Shown: positions 1-7,931 of the stretch, in pieces
How positions within the stretch are numbered: position 1 is the stretch's first letter
How the letters are laid out: the number at the start of each line of letters is the position of its first letter
Notes under the pieces: model-generated
The model's database searches: none
What the model was told of the DNA's origin: nothing
The model's input: the letters and a program-made list of their open reading frames with translations, nothing else
Translations under genes and position numbers: made by a program
NCBI GenBank assembly: GCA_905233465.1
Contig: CAJOEI010000011.1
Coordinates: 17,979 to 66,047, forward strand
Direction: 5' to 3'
Length of the DNA stretch: 48,069 nt
Origin: an uncultured Bacteroidaceae bacterium
GTDB taxonomy: Bacteria > Bacteroidota > Bacteroidia > Bacteroidales > Bacteroidaceae

Positions 1-34
1 TTCTGCGCAGCTGTTTCCTTCGCATAAATAGACA

Positions 35-62
35 AAAGAGAGTTCCGTTTGGAACTCTCTTT
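35..62 (-). terminator. Intrinsic terminator of the tRNA/SRP RNA unit
   Basis: A 12-bp perfect hairpin (arms 35-46 and 51-62, loop GTTT). Read on the minus strand it lies just past tRNA-Thr and is followed by TTTTGTC. The plus side is also T-rich, so it could serve both strands. Confidence 0.75.
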
Positions 63-77
63 CTTTCATTCTTTCTG

Positions 78-151
78 AGCCTCTTGTCGGATTCGAACCA
101 ACGACCCCGAGATTACAAATCACGTGCTCTGGCCAACTGAGCTAAAGAGGC
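78..151 (-). tRNA. tRNA-Thr (anticodon TGT)
   Basis: The minus strand folds as a cloverleaf: acceptor arms GCCTCTT/AAGAGGC (145-151 and 79-85), D-arm TAGCTCAGTTGG, anticodon loop TTTGTAA with anticodon TGT, and T-loop GGTTCGAATCC. CCA is not encoded. It is the last gene of a short RNA unit with SRP RNA and tRNA-Ser upstream. Confidence 0.93.
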
Positions 152-155
152 GGGT

Positions 156-251
156 GGGAATGCGGTCTGCATCGCGCCGCTACAACCAACTACCCTTGCT
201 GCGGTCAAGCCCTGGGGGATTCGAAGGGAGCTGGCCGTACAGGACATTCCC
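156..251 (-). ncRNA. ffs: Signal recognition particle RNA, small bacterial type (4.5S-like)
   Basis: The 138-base gap between the two tRNAs holds a 96-base RNA closed by GGGAATG/CATTCCC (156-162 and 245-251). Inside, on the minus strand, the order GGCCAGCTCCC, CCCCCAGGGC, a short apical loop, CCGCAGCAAGGG and GTTGG matches the layout of the SRP RNA helix 8 with its conserved CAGG/GCAG internal loop, which binds Ffh. The length of about 96 bases fits small bacterial SRP RNAs. The apical loop is not the classic GGAA. It has no promoter of its own that I can see and is probably cut from a transcript shared with the tRNAs. Confidence 0.8.
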
Positions 252-289
252 GTGTCTGCTGTACGTTTTTGCAAGATGTCCATCATCTG

Positions 290-377
290 CGGAGAGAGCG
301 AGATTCGAACTCGCGAACCGCTTTTGACGGTCACACGCTTTCCAGACGTGCCTCTTCAGCCACTCGAGCATCTCTCC
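290..377 (-). tRNA. tRNA-Ser (anticodon GGA)
   Basis: An 88-base cloverleaf on the minus strand: acceptor arms GGAGAGA/TCTCTCC (371-377 and 291-297), anticodon loop CTGGAAA with anticodon GGA, a long variable arm as expected of class II tRNAs, and T-loop GTTCGAATC. It is the first gene of the stable-RNA unit. Confidence 0.94.
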
Positions 378-404
378 TGACTGTCGTCTCTTGCATTTGC
401 GGGT

Positions 405-436
405 GCAAAGGTAGATGTTTTCTTGGAACTGTGCAA
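405..436 (-). promoter_or_regulatory. Bacteroidetes-type promoter of the tRNA-Ser/SRP/tRNA-Thr unit
   Basis: On the minus strand a -7 box TACCTTTGC (405-413) is preceded by TTTG (433-436) with about 20 bases between, the spacing known for the phylum's primary sigma factor. It sits about 28 bases upstream of tRNA-Ser. The rest of 378-514 holds nothing else recognisable. Confidence 0.75.
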
Positions 437-514
437 ACTTTTTAGTGAGAAAATGTTTTTATTTCTGAAATTTGTGCTTGGGCCTTTGCTTTGTTGACTG
501 GTTTGGAGTTTGTC

Positions 515-1309
515 TCATGAGCATGGGATGGTGAATGTTGTCCCGTCAGTTAGCACAAATGTAACGGTGTGGTCTTCGTTATTGATGATGATGTCAGCGA
601 AGACGTCTGGTGTGCCGTCGCGTCCGTCTTGTCCGTTCTGTCCGTCACGCCCATCAGCGCCGTCTTGTCCGTTTTGACCATCAACGCCATCGCGCCCGTC
701 GCGTCCGTTTGCCGAGACACCCATGCTGACCCATGTCGTGCCGCCGTCAACAGAGATTTGCCATTCTGCTGTTTCGGGGTCGATGCGCACTTGTGGCACG
801 ATGATCTCGGCATCGAGGTCGTCTTCGCCATCGGAGCCGTTGGTGCCGTCGCGTCCGTCGCTGCCATTGCGTCCGTTGGTGCCGTTGCGCCCGTCGCTGC
901 CGCTGGCCCGCATCTTCACGCCGTTGGCATCAAGTAGCCAGTCGCCGTTGAGTGTCCAGTACCACACTCCGTCCTCGTCCTGTCGCACGCCCACAGTGGG
1001 TGTGTTGCCGTTGCGCCCGTCGCGTCCGTCATGTCCGTTGAAGCCACAGTAGAGCGTGGCCTGTTCGCCGTTGAGAAAATAGAGTGTCACCGAACCGTCG
1101 GTGTTCTCCACCACAGCTTGCAGTGCCGCATTGTCGTTGAAGTTGTTCACGATGGTCTGTAGCGCCTGGATGGTGGAGTTTAGTTTTGGTACCTGGCTCT
1201 CGAGCGCCAACACTCTATTGCCCAGTGCAGCCAGTTGATCATCAACATCGCTGCACGCGCACATCGTGAGCGCGGCGACTGACGCTATAATAATATTATG
1301 TAATTTCAT
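515..1309 (-). CDS. Collagen-like repeat lipoprotein with DUF4988-type N-terminus
   Basis: 264 residues. The N-terminus is a lipoprotein signal with a lipobox ending in Cys17 (LTMC), so the protein is probably anchored in the outer membrane. Residues about 20-60 form a heptad-like segment resembling the DUF4988 coiled coil of Bacteroides lipoproteins. Three blocks of Gly-X-Asp/Asn triplets (around 93-102, 137-162 and 200-232) are separated by short globular segments containing WYWTLNGDW and WQISVDGGTTW. The C-terminus is a small beta-rich unit (TVTFVLTDGTTFTIP). It lies in tandem with a paralogue (1341-2138) and an OmpA-family gene. The triplets suggest a trimeric stalk; the ligand is unknown. 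It has no catalytic motif. Confidence 0.85.
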   Translation of the reverse strand: MKLHNIIIASVAALTMCACSDVDDQLAALGNRVLALESQVPKLNSTIQALQTIVNNFNDNAALQAVVENTDGSVTLYFLNGEQATLYCGFNGHDGRDGRNGNTPTVGVRQDEDGVWYWTLNGDWLLDANGVKMRASGSDGRNGTNGRNGSDGRDGTNGSDGEDDLDAEIIVPQVRIDPETAEWQISVDGGTTWVSMGVSANGRDGRDGVDGQNGQDGADGRDGQNGQDGRDGTPDVFADIIINNEDHTVTFVLTDGTTFTIPCS

Positions 1310-1340
1310 AATATATTCTTTGTCAATTATTTATAAATCA

Positions 1341-2138
1341 TTATGCAGGCCTGACGAGTGGCACGGTGAACGTAGTGCCGTTCTTGAGTGTGAACACAAC
1401 ATACTCGCAATCATCTGAGACAATGATTTCCACTTTCTCGAAGAATGATGTTGCGTCTTGTCCGTCGCGTCCATCCTGACCGTCCTGGCCGTCGCGACCG
1501 TCACGTCCGTTTTGACCATTCTGTCCATCGCGTCCGTCACGCCCGTCGCGACCAACGGCACCGGTGCCAGTCTGTATCCATGTTGTGCCGCCGTCGACTG
1601 AAATCTCCCATTGGCCAGTCTGTTCGTTGACACGTAGCTCTGGGGTGATGCTGCGTCCGTCACGCCCATCCAATCCGTCACGCCCGTCACGTCCGTCTCG
1701 TCCGTCCTGACCGTCGCGCCCATCGTGGCCATTGGCTCGCACTGGCTGTCCTCCAACAAGGATGAGTTGGCCATTGAGTGTCCAATAGTAGTCACCATCG
1801 TCACCCTGCACCACGCCGATGGCGGGTGCTTGTCCGTCCACGCCGTCGCGCCCGTCGCGCCCGTCAGAACCATGGCTGATAAGCACAGCTCCGTGGTGTG
1901 CGAAGGTGATGATATATCCGTCGCCAGCATTGGTAACGTTGGTGACATAGTCAGCTGTGGCAAGTGCGTCGGTGAGCGTCTGCAGTGCTTCGATGTCGGT
2001 GTTCAGTCGCTTGGTGAGGTTCTCAAGTATTGTGACTCGATAGTCGAGCATGTCTATTTCGTCCTGGTAGTCGGTGCATGCTCCGATGGTGAGGGTAGCT
2101 GCTGCGAGTGTAGCAGCAAGTATTCGTGCCTTATGCAT
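1341..2138 (-). CDS. Collagen-like repeat lipoprotein, paralogue of the downstream gene
   Basis: 265 residues with the same plan as the gene at 515-1309: lipobox IGAC with Cys21, a heptad segment containing LDYRVTILENL and LNTDIEALQTL, an ITFAHHGAVL strand pair, then three blocks of Gly-X-Asp triplets separated by YYWTLNGQL and WEISVDGGTTW units, and a C-terminal FTLKNGTTFTVP unit. The pair looks like a tandem duplication; the triplet stretches are of different length, as expected of repeats that expand and shrink. Thirty-one bases separate it from its paralogue. It probably forms a trimeric surface or periplasmic fibre; the function is unknown. Confidence 0.85.
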   Translation of the reverse strand: MHKARILAATLAAATLTIGACTDYQDEIDMLDYRVTILENLTKRLNTDIEALQTLTDALATADYVTNVTNAGDGYIITFAHHGAVLISHGSDGRDGRDGVDGQAPAIGVVQGDDGDYYWTLNGQLILVGGQPVRANGHDGRDGQDGRDGRDGRDGLDGRDGRSITPELRVNEQTGQWEISVDGGTTWIQTGTGAVGRDGRDGRDGQNGQNGRDGRDGQDGQDGRDGQDATSFFEKVEIIVSDDCEYVVFTLKNGTTFTVPLVRPA

Positions 2139-2166
2139 TGTGAATTGTGAATAATGAATTGTGAAT
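2137..2166. repeat. AT-rich dispersed intergenic repeat (TGAATTGTGAAT type)
   Basis: A short run of TTGTGAAT/AATGAATT units fills the gap between the collagen-like gene and the OmpA-family gene. Similar runs occur near 9885-9915, 9966-9998, 18731-18779, 24482-24534 and 43217-43255. Confidence 0.5.
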
Positions 2167-3284
2167 CAGTATTGTGTTTCCGGGTTGATGAGTTCATACA
2201 CCACGCAAATTGTCACGCGGTTGTCTTCTGGCATGTCGTATGGCTGTATGCGGTCGCCGCGTGCACGTCGGCGTATGCGGCTCTCGTCAAGGCCATGTTC
2301 GATCAGGTAATTGCTCACAACACGTACACGTTCGCGTGAGAGGCGATCGTTGATGTCTCTTGTGCCGGTCTGCTTGTCAGCATATCCCGTGAGCTGCACC
2401 TTTGCCTTGGGGTTGGCATGCAGGAACTTAAGCATCGCTGTCAGCTTGCCCACCTGGCTGGGACGTATGATGCTCTTGTTGATTTCAAACTGTATGTTGT
2501 AGATATCGAGCACAGTGTCAGGTTCTTCCACTGCTACTGTTTCGGGTACAGGCTCGTAGATGATAGGTTCGTTGATCTCGTAGAGTGGGTCTGTGCTGCC
2601 TGATGACGGGCCCAAATCGATTTTCAGTCCAAGCAGTGCGTTGAAGTGCCAGTCCTTGTTGTTGTGGCGTCCCAGCTTGGAGTTGAAGTGGTCCGGCAGC
2701 ATGTTGGCATTGGCCTCGAGGTTCAGGTGCAGACGTTCTGCCAGGCGTATGTCGGCACCCAGACCAGCTTTGGCCATAGGGTTCCATCGGTAGTCCTCCC
2801 ACAGCTTGGAGAAATGAATGTAAGCATATTGATCTGCCTCGCAGGCTTCATCATTGCCCCACGAGTATGCCACGCCGCCGCCCAGGAGTGCATAGATGTT
2901 CCAGCGCCGCTCGGCATCCCATCCGGCGAATATCGTCGGCAGGTCGAATCGTAACTCCAAAGTGGGCTGGACAAACATCCAGCTGTAGCGCACCTCGGGG
3001 TAGGCATATCGGCCCTTGGCCCATGCGCCTGACACGGCCAGCTGCAGGGCCACGGGTTTAGAGAACTGCCAGCCAATCTGTACCTGCGCTGCAGGTGACA
3101 GCAGGCGTTGGAAGTCGTCTTCGCCCAGGTCATAGGCTCCGCCGCCTTGAATGCCAATGTACCAATGAGGAATGAAAAAGTCTATCGACGGCACCACCAA
3201 ATGGCGCTCAGGCATCTGCACTTGGGCAACACCCATACAGACGCTACATGCAACTGCAAGAACAGTTGTCAAGAGTTTACGCAT
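2166..3284 (-). CDS. OmpA-family outer membrane protein
   Basis: 372 residues. A signal peptide (cleavage near residue 20, GVAQ) is followed by a region of alternating strands rich in aromatic residues (about 30-210), consistent with an outer-membrane beta-barrel. The C-terminal part from about 255 is an OmpA/MotB-type peptidoglycan-binding domain, with LTGYADKQTGTRDIN followed by LSRERVRVVSNYL, where the Asp and Arg are those that bind diaminopimelate in this family. A linker rich in Pro, Glu and Val joins the two. It lies upstream of and on the same strand as the two collagen-like lipoproteins, so the three may form one envelope module. Its role is probably structural. Confidence 0.88.
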   Translation of the reverse strand: MRKLLTTVLAVACSVCMGVAQVQMPERHLVVPSIDFFIPHWYIGIQGGGAYDLGEDDFQRLLSPAAQVQIGWQFSKPVALQLAVSGAWAKGRYAYPEVRYSWMFVQPTLELRFDLPTIFAGWDAERRWNIYALLGGGVAYSWGNDEACEADQYAYIHFSKLWEDYRWNPMAKAGLGADIRLAERLHLNLEANANMLPDHFNSKLGRHNNKDWHFNALLGLKIDLGPSSGSTDPLYEINEPIIYEPVPETVAVEEPDTVLDIYNIQFEINKSIIRPSQVGKLTAMLKFLHANPKAKVQLTGYADKQTGTRDINDRLSRERVRVVSNYLIEHGLDESRIRRRARGDRIQPYDMPEDNRVTICVVYELINPETQY

Positions 3285-3320
3285 ATTCTACTCCTTATTT
3301 AATAATACATCACTTTCGTT

Positions 3321-3329
3321 GCAAATGTA
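3321..3329 (-). promoter_or_regulatory. Probable -7 box for the OmpA/collagen-like unit
   Basis: TACATTTGC on the minus strand, 36 bases before the OmpA-family start codon. No TTTG stands at the expected 19-21 base distance, so support rests on the -7 match and position. Confidence 0.45.
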
Positions 3330-3415
3330 CTTCGAAATAAATACAAAGAGACTATTTATCATGTTAAAAAACATTAAACGGGCGATTATCCATCTCATTA
3401 TGGGTGGTTTATGTG

Positions 3416-3423
3416 TACCTTTG
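3416..3423 (+). promoter_or_regulatory. Probable -7 box of mutS2
   Basis: TACCTTTG lies 36 bases upstream of the mutS2 ATG. I see no convincing -33 TTTG at the usual spacing. Confidence 0.5.
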
Positions 3424-3459
3424 TACACTCATTTTAGGCATATAAAAGAATAATTGTAG

Positions 3460-6012
3460 ATGATATATCCTCGCACCTTTGAAGAAAAGATAGGCATGAC
3501 CGAGATTCGTGCTATGCTGAAGGCCCTATGTCTGAGCTCAATGGGCCAGCAGCGTGTGGATGAGATGACGTTTGCAACGTCTCAGTCGGAAGTGGTTGAG
3601 ATGCATCGCAGGCTGGGCGAGTTCGTGCGCATCATGAACGAGGAAGATGGCTTCCCAGATGCCGGCTACTATGACTTGAGACCCACGCTGCACCGGTTGC
3701 GCATCGAGGGTACGTACATCGAGACGGAGGAGATGCACCAGTTGCAACGTGCGCTGTCGACAATAGGCGAGATACTCTCGTTCCTCGGACGTAGCGACAC
3801 AGACGAAGGCGATGCTCCTCGCTATCCAGCGTTGGCTCGCATGGTTTCGTCTGCAGAGGCCTTCCCGCAAGTGGTGAAACGCATCGACGCTATCTTGGAC
3901 AAGTTCGGCCATGTTAAAGACACTGCCAGCCCTGAACTGGCGCATATCCGTCGCGAGTTGGCACAGACGGCCGGCAGCGTTGGCCGCGTGCTCAATGCTA
4001 TACTGCGTAGCGCCCAGGCGCAGGGCACCGTGGCAGCTGATGTGACGCCAACGATGCGCGACGGACGTCTGGTGATACCCGTGGCTCCGGCGCTGAAGCG
4101 CAAGATTCATGGCATCGTGCATGATGAGAGCGCTACCGGCAAGACTGTCTTTATCGAGCCGCAGGAGGTGGTGGATGCCAACAACCGCATCCGTGAGCTG
4201 GAGGGTGATGAGCGGCGTGAGATCATTCGCATCCTGCAGGCTTTCTCTGCAGAGCTGCGTCCGATGGTGCCGCGTCTCGACGAGAGCTTCGAGCGGTTGG
4301 CAGACGTGGAGTTTGTACGTGCCAAGGCGCATCTGGCTGTCAAGATGAATGCTTTCACAACTACTGAGCCACACATCTCGGCTTCGCCGCTACTCGACTG
4401 GACGCTGGCACGCCACCCGCTGTTGGAACGTTCGCTGCAGAAGCATGGCAAACGCATCGTGCCGCTGGATGTGGAACTGACACGACGTCAGCGCATACTG
4501 CTCATCTCCGGCCCCAATGCCGGTGGCAAGAGTGTGTGCCTGAAGACAGTTGGGCTGCTGCAATACATGCTTCAATGCGGTTTGGCTCCAACGCTGGGCG
4601 AACGCTCGCGCATGGGATTGTTTGAACACATTATGATCGACATTGGCGATGAACAGAGCCTTGAAGATGAACTTTCAACATACAGCTCTCACCTGCTGAA
4701 TATGAAGCAGATGATGCGTCGTGCCGACCCCGCTACTTTATTGCTCATTGATGAGTTTGGCGGCGGTACAGAGCCACAAATTGGCGGGGCCATCGCCGAG
4801 GCTGTGTTGCGTCGTTTTGTGCAGCAAGGGGCATTTGGCATCATCACTACGCACTACCAGAACCTTAAGCTTTTTGCTGAACAGACGGACGGAGTGGTCA
4901 ATGGGGCGATGCTCTATGACCGTCGCGAGATGACGGCTCTCTTCCAGTTGCAGATAGGTCAACCCGGTTCGTCGTTTGCCGTGGAGATTGCTCGCAAGAT
5001 AGGCATACCCGAGGAGGTGATAGCTGATGCCACGGAGCTTGTTGGCCGCGACTATGTGGATGCAGACAAGTGGTTGCAGGACATCGTTCGCGACCGTCGT
5101 TACTGGGAACAGAAGCGGCAGGCCATACACCAGCATGAGAAGCAGATGCAACAGACCATCGAAAAATATGAATCAGAGATGGCTGAGTTGCAAAACCAGC
5201 GCAAGGACATCATCCGCCAGGCACGCGAGCAAGCCAACGAACTCATTCGCCAGGCCGGTGCACGCATCGAACGCACCATCCGTGATATCAAGGAGGCACA
5301 GGCAGAACGAGCACAAACACGCATCGCACGCCAGCAGTTGGACGAGTTCCAGCAGTCGTTGGAAGAATCGGCTGCCACCACTCAGGATGATGCCATCGCA
5401 CGCAAGATGGAGAAGATCAAGCGAAGGCAAGAGAGGAAGAAGTCCAACACCGCCAGACAAAAGGGTGGGGAAGCGATGCCCTCTCCGTTAAACAGCGTTG
5501 GGGAAAACCGACTTTCTCTGACAGATGGTATTATTGAAGGTGATACGTATGTACGCATCAAAGGACAGACCAGTGTGGGACGGCTGGAGCGCATCGAGGG
5601 CAAGAAGGCCACTGTGGTGTTTGGCATGATGAGCACAGTTGTGGATGCCGACCGTCTGGTGCCGGCTCGTCTGCCCAAGGGCGACGATGCCCAGTCTGCG
5701 GTCAATGGGGCAGGGGAGAGCTATCTCAGTCGTCAGACACAAAACCTGATGCGGCAGAAGAGCCTTGACTTCCGTCAGGACATAGATGTACGTGGCATGC
5801 GTGGCGACGAGGCCCTGAACGCTGTGACACATTTCATCGACGATGCCACACAGGTTGGTGTGGCGCGAGTGCGCATACTCCACGGCACAGGCACAGGTGC
5901 CCTGCGCCAGCTCATACGTCAGTATTTGCACACTGTCCCCTCTGTGGCTGATGCACGCGACGAACACGTTCAGTTCGGCGGTGCCGGCATCACGGTTGTG
6001 GACCTGAAGTGA
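3460..6012 (+). CDS. mutS2: MutS2 family ATPase with C-terminal Smr nuclease domain
   Basis: 850 residues, slightly longer than typical MutS2. It lacks the mismatch-recognition domain I of MutS. The ATPase core has Walker A GPNAGGKS (351-358) and Walker B LLLIDEFGGGTEP (Asp431), followed by ITTHYQNLK. A long Gln/Arg/Glu-rich coiled coil (about 545-660) leads to a KOW-like segment and a C-terminal Smr domain (about 770-850) with DVRGMRGDEAL and ILHGTGTGAL. Members suppress recombination by cutting branched DNA or split collided ribosomes. A stretch near residues 675-690 between coiled coil and KOW region is low in conservation. It is transcribed towards the DUF2207 genes, which end one base beyond its stop. 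Confidence 0.95.
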   Translation: MIYPRTFEEKIGMTEIRAMLKALCLSSMGQQRVDEMTFATSQSEVVEMHRRLGEFVRIMNEEDGFPDAGYYDLRPTLHRLRIEGTYIETEEMHQLQRALSTIGEILSFLGRSDTDEGDAPRYPALARMVSSAEAFPQVVKRIDAILDKFGHVKDTASPELAHIRRELAQTAGSVGRVLNAILRSAQAQGTVAADVTPTMRDGRLVIPVAPALKRKIHGIVHDESATGKTVFIEPQEVVDANNRIRELEGDERREIIRILQAFSAELRPMVPRLDESFERLADVEFVRAKAHLAVKMNAFTTTEPHISASPLLDWTLARHPLLERSLQKHGKRIVPLDVELTRRQRILLISGPNAGGKSVCLKTVGLLQYMLQCGLAPTLGERSRMGLFEHIMIDIGDEQSLEDELSTYSSHLLNMKQMMRRADPATLLLIDEFGGGTEPQIGGAIAEAVLRRFVQQGAFGIITTHYQNLKLFAEQTDGVVNGAMLYDRREMTALFQLQIGQPGSSFAVEIARKIGIPEEVIADATELVGRDYVDADKWLQDIVRDRRYWEQKRQAIHQHEKQMQQTIEKYESEMAELQNQRKDIIRQAREQANELIRQAGARIERTIRDIKEAQAERAQTRIARQQLDEFQQSLEESAATTQDDAIARKMEKIKRRQERKKSNTARQKGGEAMPSPLNSVGENRLSLTDGIIEGDTYVRIKGQTSVGRLERIEGKKATVVFGMMSTVVDADRLVPARLPKGDDAQSAVNGAGESYLSRQTQNLMRQKSLDFRQDIDVRGMRGDEALNAVTHFIDDATQVGVARVRILHGTGTGALRQLIRQYLHTVPSVADARDEHVQFGGAGITVVDLK

Positions 6013-6013
6013 C

Positions 6014-7906
6014 TTATCTCACCCCGCTACCGCCACCACCGCTATGGCCGCCGCCACCGCTGTAGCTGCTGCTGCCACCACCGCCGCTGCTGCGGTCATA
6101 ATGGCTGTCACTGTCGTAGGATGAGGAACGTCTGGTGTAGGCACGCTCGGCGTATGTCTCGTAGAATCTGGCAGTCTCGATGGTGTCGGTCAGTCGTAGC
6201 GCGAAGCTGTCGATGGTGTCCAGCACAGGAGGCTCGGCCAGATAGCGCATGGTGAGGTCATCAAGATGTGCCAAGTCCGGGTTGATGCGGCGCACGTCCT
6301 TGGTAACTTGTTTGGTGAGTCCGAATAGAGCTGCAAAGACCATCAGTTCGCGCCATAAGGTAACCTCTTGAATGTGGCGCTCGGGCAGGATGGTGAAATC
6401 ACGAAGATACTTATAGTAGCCGTAGGCCTGATTCACGTCAGTGGCATCGACAGCGTCGCTGATAACAGGCAGATAGTAGAGTATGCTCATCAGCTTGGCG
6501 TATGGGCGCAGCCGTAGAGCTTTCTTCTCATCCTTAATATATGTCTTGAGTTCGTCGGGCTGCAATATGTGGTCGCTGCCGGCCGCCTCATAGAGCAGCC
6601 ACTGCAATCCGCATTCAAAGCCTATGTCATTGAGGGCGATAGATGACTGCCGGGCGTATTCACGCATCGACTTTACGCTTTCGAAGCTTACTCCGGAGGG
6701 GAAGAGGCTGGAGAGGTCGTCGGTTTGCGGTATGGTGTTGTATTCAGCAGGCTTGTTGACGAGTATGGCCATCTTGCTCGACAGCGTCGTTTCGTCTCGC
6801 ACTGTAGTTAGTTCGATGCCGCCCTTGTAAAGGAGACGCAGTAGCAGGGCCTGCAACAGCTCACGCTGTTTGACAAGATACTTGTGTTCCGTGCCGTATT
6901 CTTCCTGCAAGGACATCACGATGAGCTGTGTACGCACGAGGCGTCCACCAACGGGAGGATCATAGTAGTATGGTGTAGTTGCTTCGCGTCGACGTAGTTC
7001 AGCCTTGCGTTTGATCCTCTTGTGGAGCCGCATTAGCAAGTAGATGAGCAGGCCCAATGGCGAACCGCAGCAGCATAGCAAGCCCAAGATGGTATACAGG
7101 ACTTGCTCGGCCATACTCTCGCTGCCGCCACCACGGAGCGACGATGTGCGGACATCATCGTCATTCATGTCGTAGTCCGAATCATAGAATGCTCGCTTCT
7201 TGACCTCGCTGAAAGGCTCATCAACGCTGAAGTTAGGATTGAAGATGCCCTTTGGAAACTCCATCATGACTATTATCTTGTCGCCAGATGACATCTTCTG
7301 CGTCGTCCATGCTGCAGAACAAGGCGGGAAGAATCGCACCTGACCGTGGAAGCCGAAGCCCCACATGCGCATACCACGCTCAAAGGAGATAGTGTCGTTG
7401 TCAAAATCGCGAGTGTCCATCATCATCATCACCACTGCATAGCGTGCAGTGGGTGTGGCGGCTTCGTAGAAGCAATGGTTGAAACCATCCGACTCCTGAT
7501 AGGCTTTGACAAGATTCGAGAGGTTGTAGGTGACCACATAGCGATGTCGTCCACTGGTGCCCACACCCCAGCACAGTTCAGTGCCCTCGGCGGTGGTGAC
7601 GGTGCCGCAACGGTTGGCCTTCTGTGCGCGTGTGCGGTTTACATCCCATTGGGGTTCAACGAGATATTCCTCACCATTCTCTTCTCGTACGCCTCGTAGC
7701 GACACTGCCATATTATCCATGTTCTGGAACTTGATATAGCATTCCGTGCCCTCGTCGCCTATGTCCATGACGCGTGTCTCCTGAACATAGGCATGGCCGT
7801 CGGCCGACATAAGCACACAAATGGTGAGGCTGTCAAGTGTGTGCTGTGCCAATACAGGCACAGACACACACAATAACAAACAAGTTAAAAGCTTTTCTAT
7901 TTTCAT
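6014..7906 (-). CDS. DUF2207 membrane protein, paralogue 1
   Basis: 630 residues from the ATG at 7906; this start is chosen because it opens directly with a signal peptide (MKIEKLLTCLLLCVSVPVLA), whereas the reading frame upstream runs through the previous gene's Gly-rich tail. The N-terminal half (about 25-270) is the DUF2207 beta-rich extracytoplasmic domain with WGVGTSGRHRYVVTYNL. One strong membrane segment follows (VLYTILGLLCCC... to about 310), then a cytoplasmic half and a tail of Gly/Ser repeats ending GGGGSGVR. It is probably an inner-membrane protein. It lies 25 bases after a paralogue with the same ending. The function of the family is unknown. Confidence 0.88.
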   Translation of the reverse strand: MKIEKLLTCLLLCVSVPVLAQHTLDSLTICVLMSADGHAYVQETRVMDIGDEGTECYIKFQNMDNMAVSLRGVREENGEEYLVEPQWDVNRTRAQKANRCGTVTTAEGTELCWGVGTSGRHRYVVTYNLSNLVKAYQESDGFNHCFYEAATPTARYAVVMMMMDTRDFDNDTISFERGMRMWGFGFHGQVRFFPPCSAAWTTQKMSSGDKIIVMMEFPKGIFNPNFSVDEPFSEVKKRAFYDSDYDMNDDDVRTSSLRGGGSESMAEQVLYTILGLLCCCGSPLGLLIYLLMRLHKRIKRKAELRRREATTPYYYDPPVGGRLVRTQLIVMSLQEEYGTEHKYLVKQRELLQALLLRLLYKGGIELTTVRDETTLSSKMAILVNKPAEYNTIPQTDDLSSLFPSGVSFESVKSMREYARQSSIALNDIGFECGLQWLLYEAAGSDHILQPDELKTYIKDEKKALRLRPYAKLMSILYYLPVISDAVDATDVNQAYGYYKYLRDFTILPERHIQEVTLWRELMVFAALFGLTKQVTKDVRRINPDLAHLDDLTMRYLAEPPVLDTIDSFALRLTDTIETARFYETYAERAYTRRSSSYDSDSHYDRSSGGGGSSSYSGGGGHSGGGGSGVR

Positions 7907-7931
7907 CAATAATATGATGGCATTATGCCAT

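Noticed and set aside
569..1052. Open frames on the plus strand and in other minus frames across the collagen-like genes
   Set aside because: They are produced by the regular triplet DNA and have biased composition. The minus-strand frame with signal peptide and Gly triplets is the coherent one.
5461..5520. Possible decayed copy of the GC-rich repeat inside mutS2 (CCCTCTCCGTTAAACAGCG region)
   Set aside because: It has C-rich and G-rich parts but no clean palindrome, and the match to the other copies is too weak to claim.
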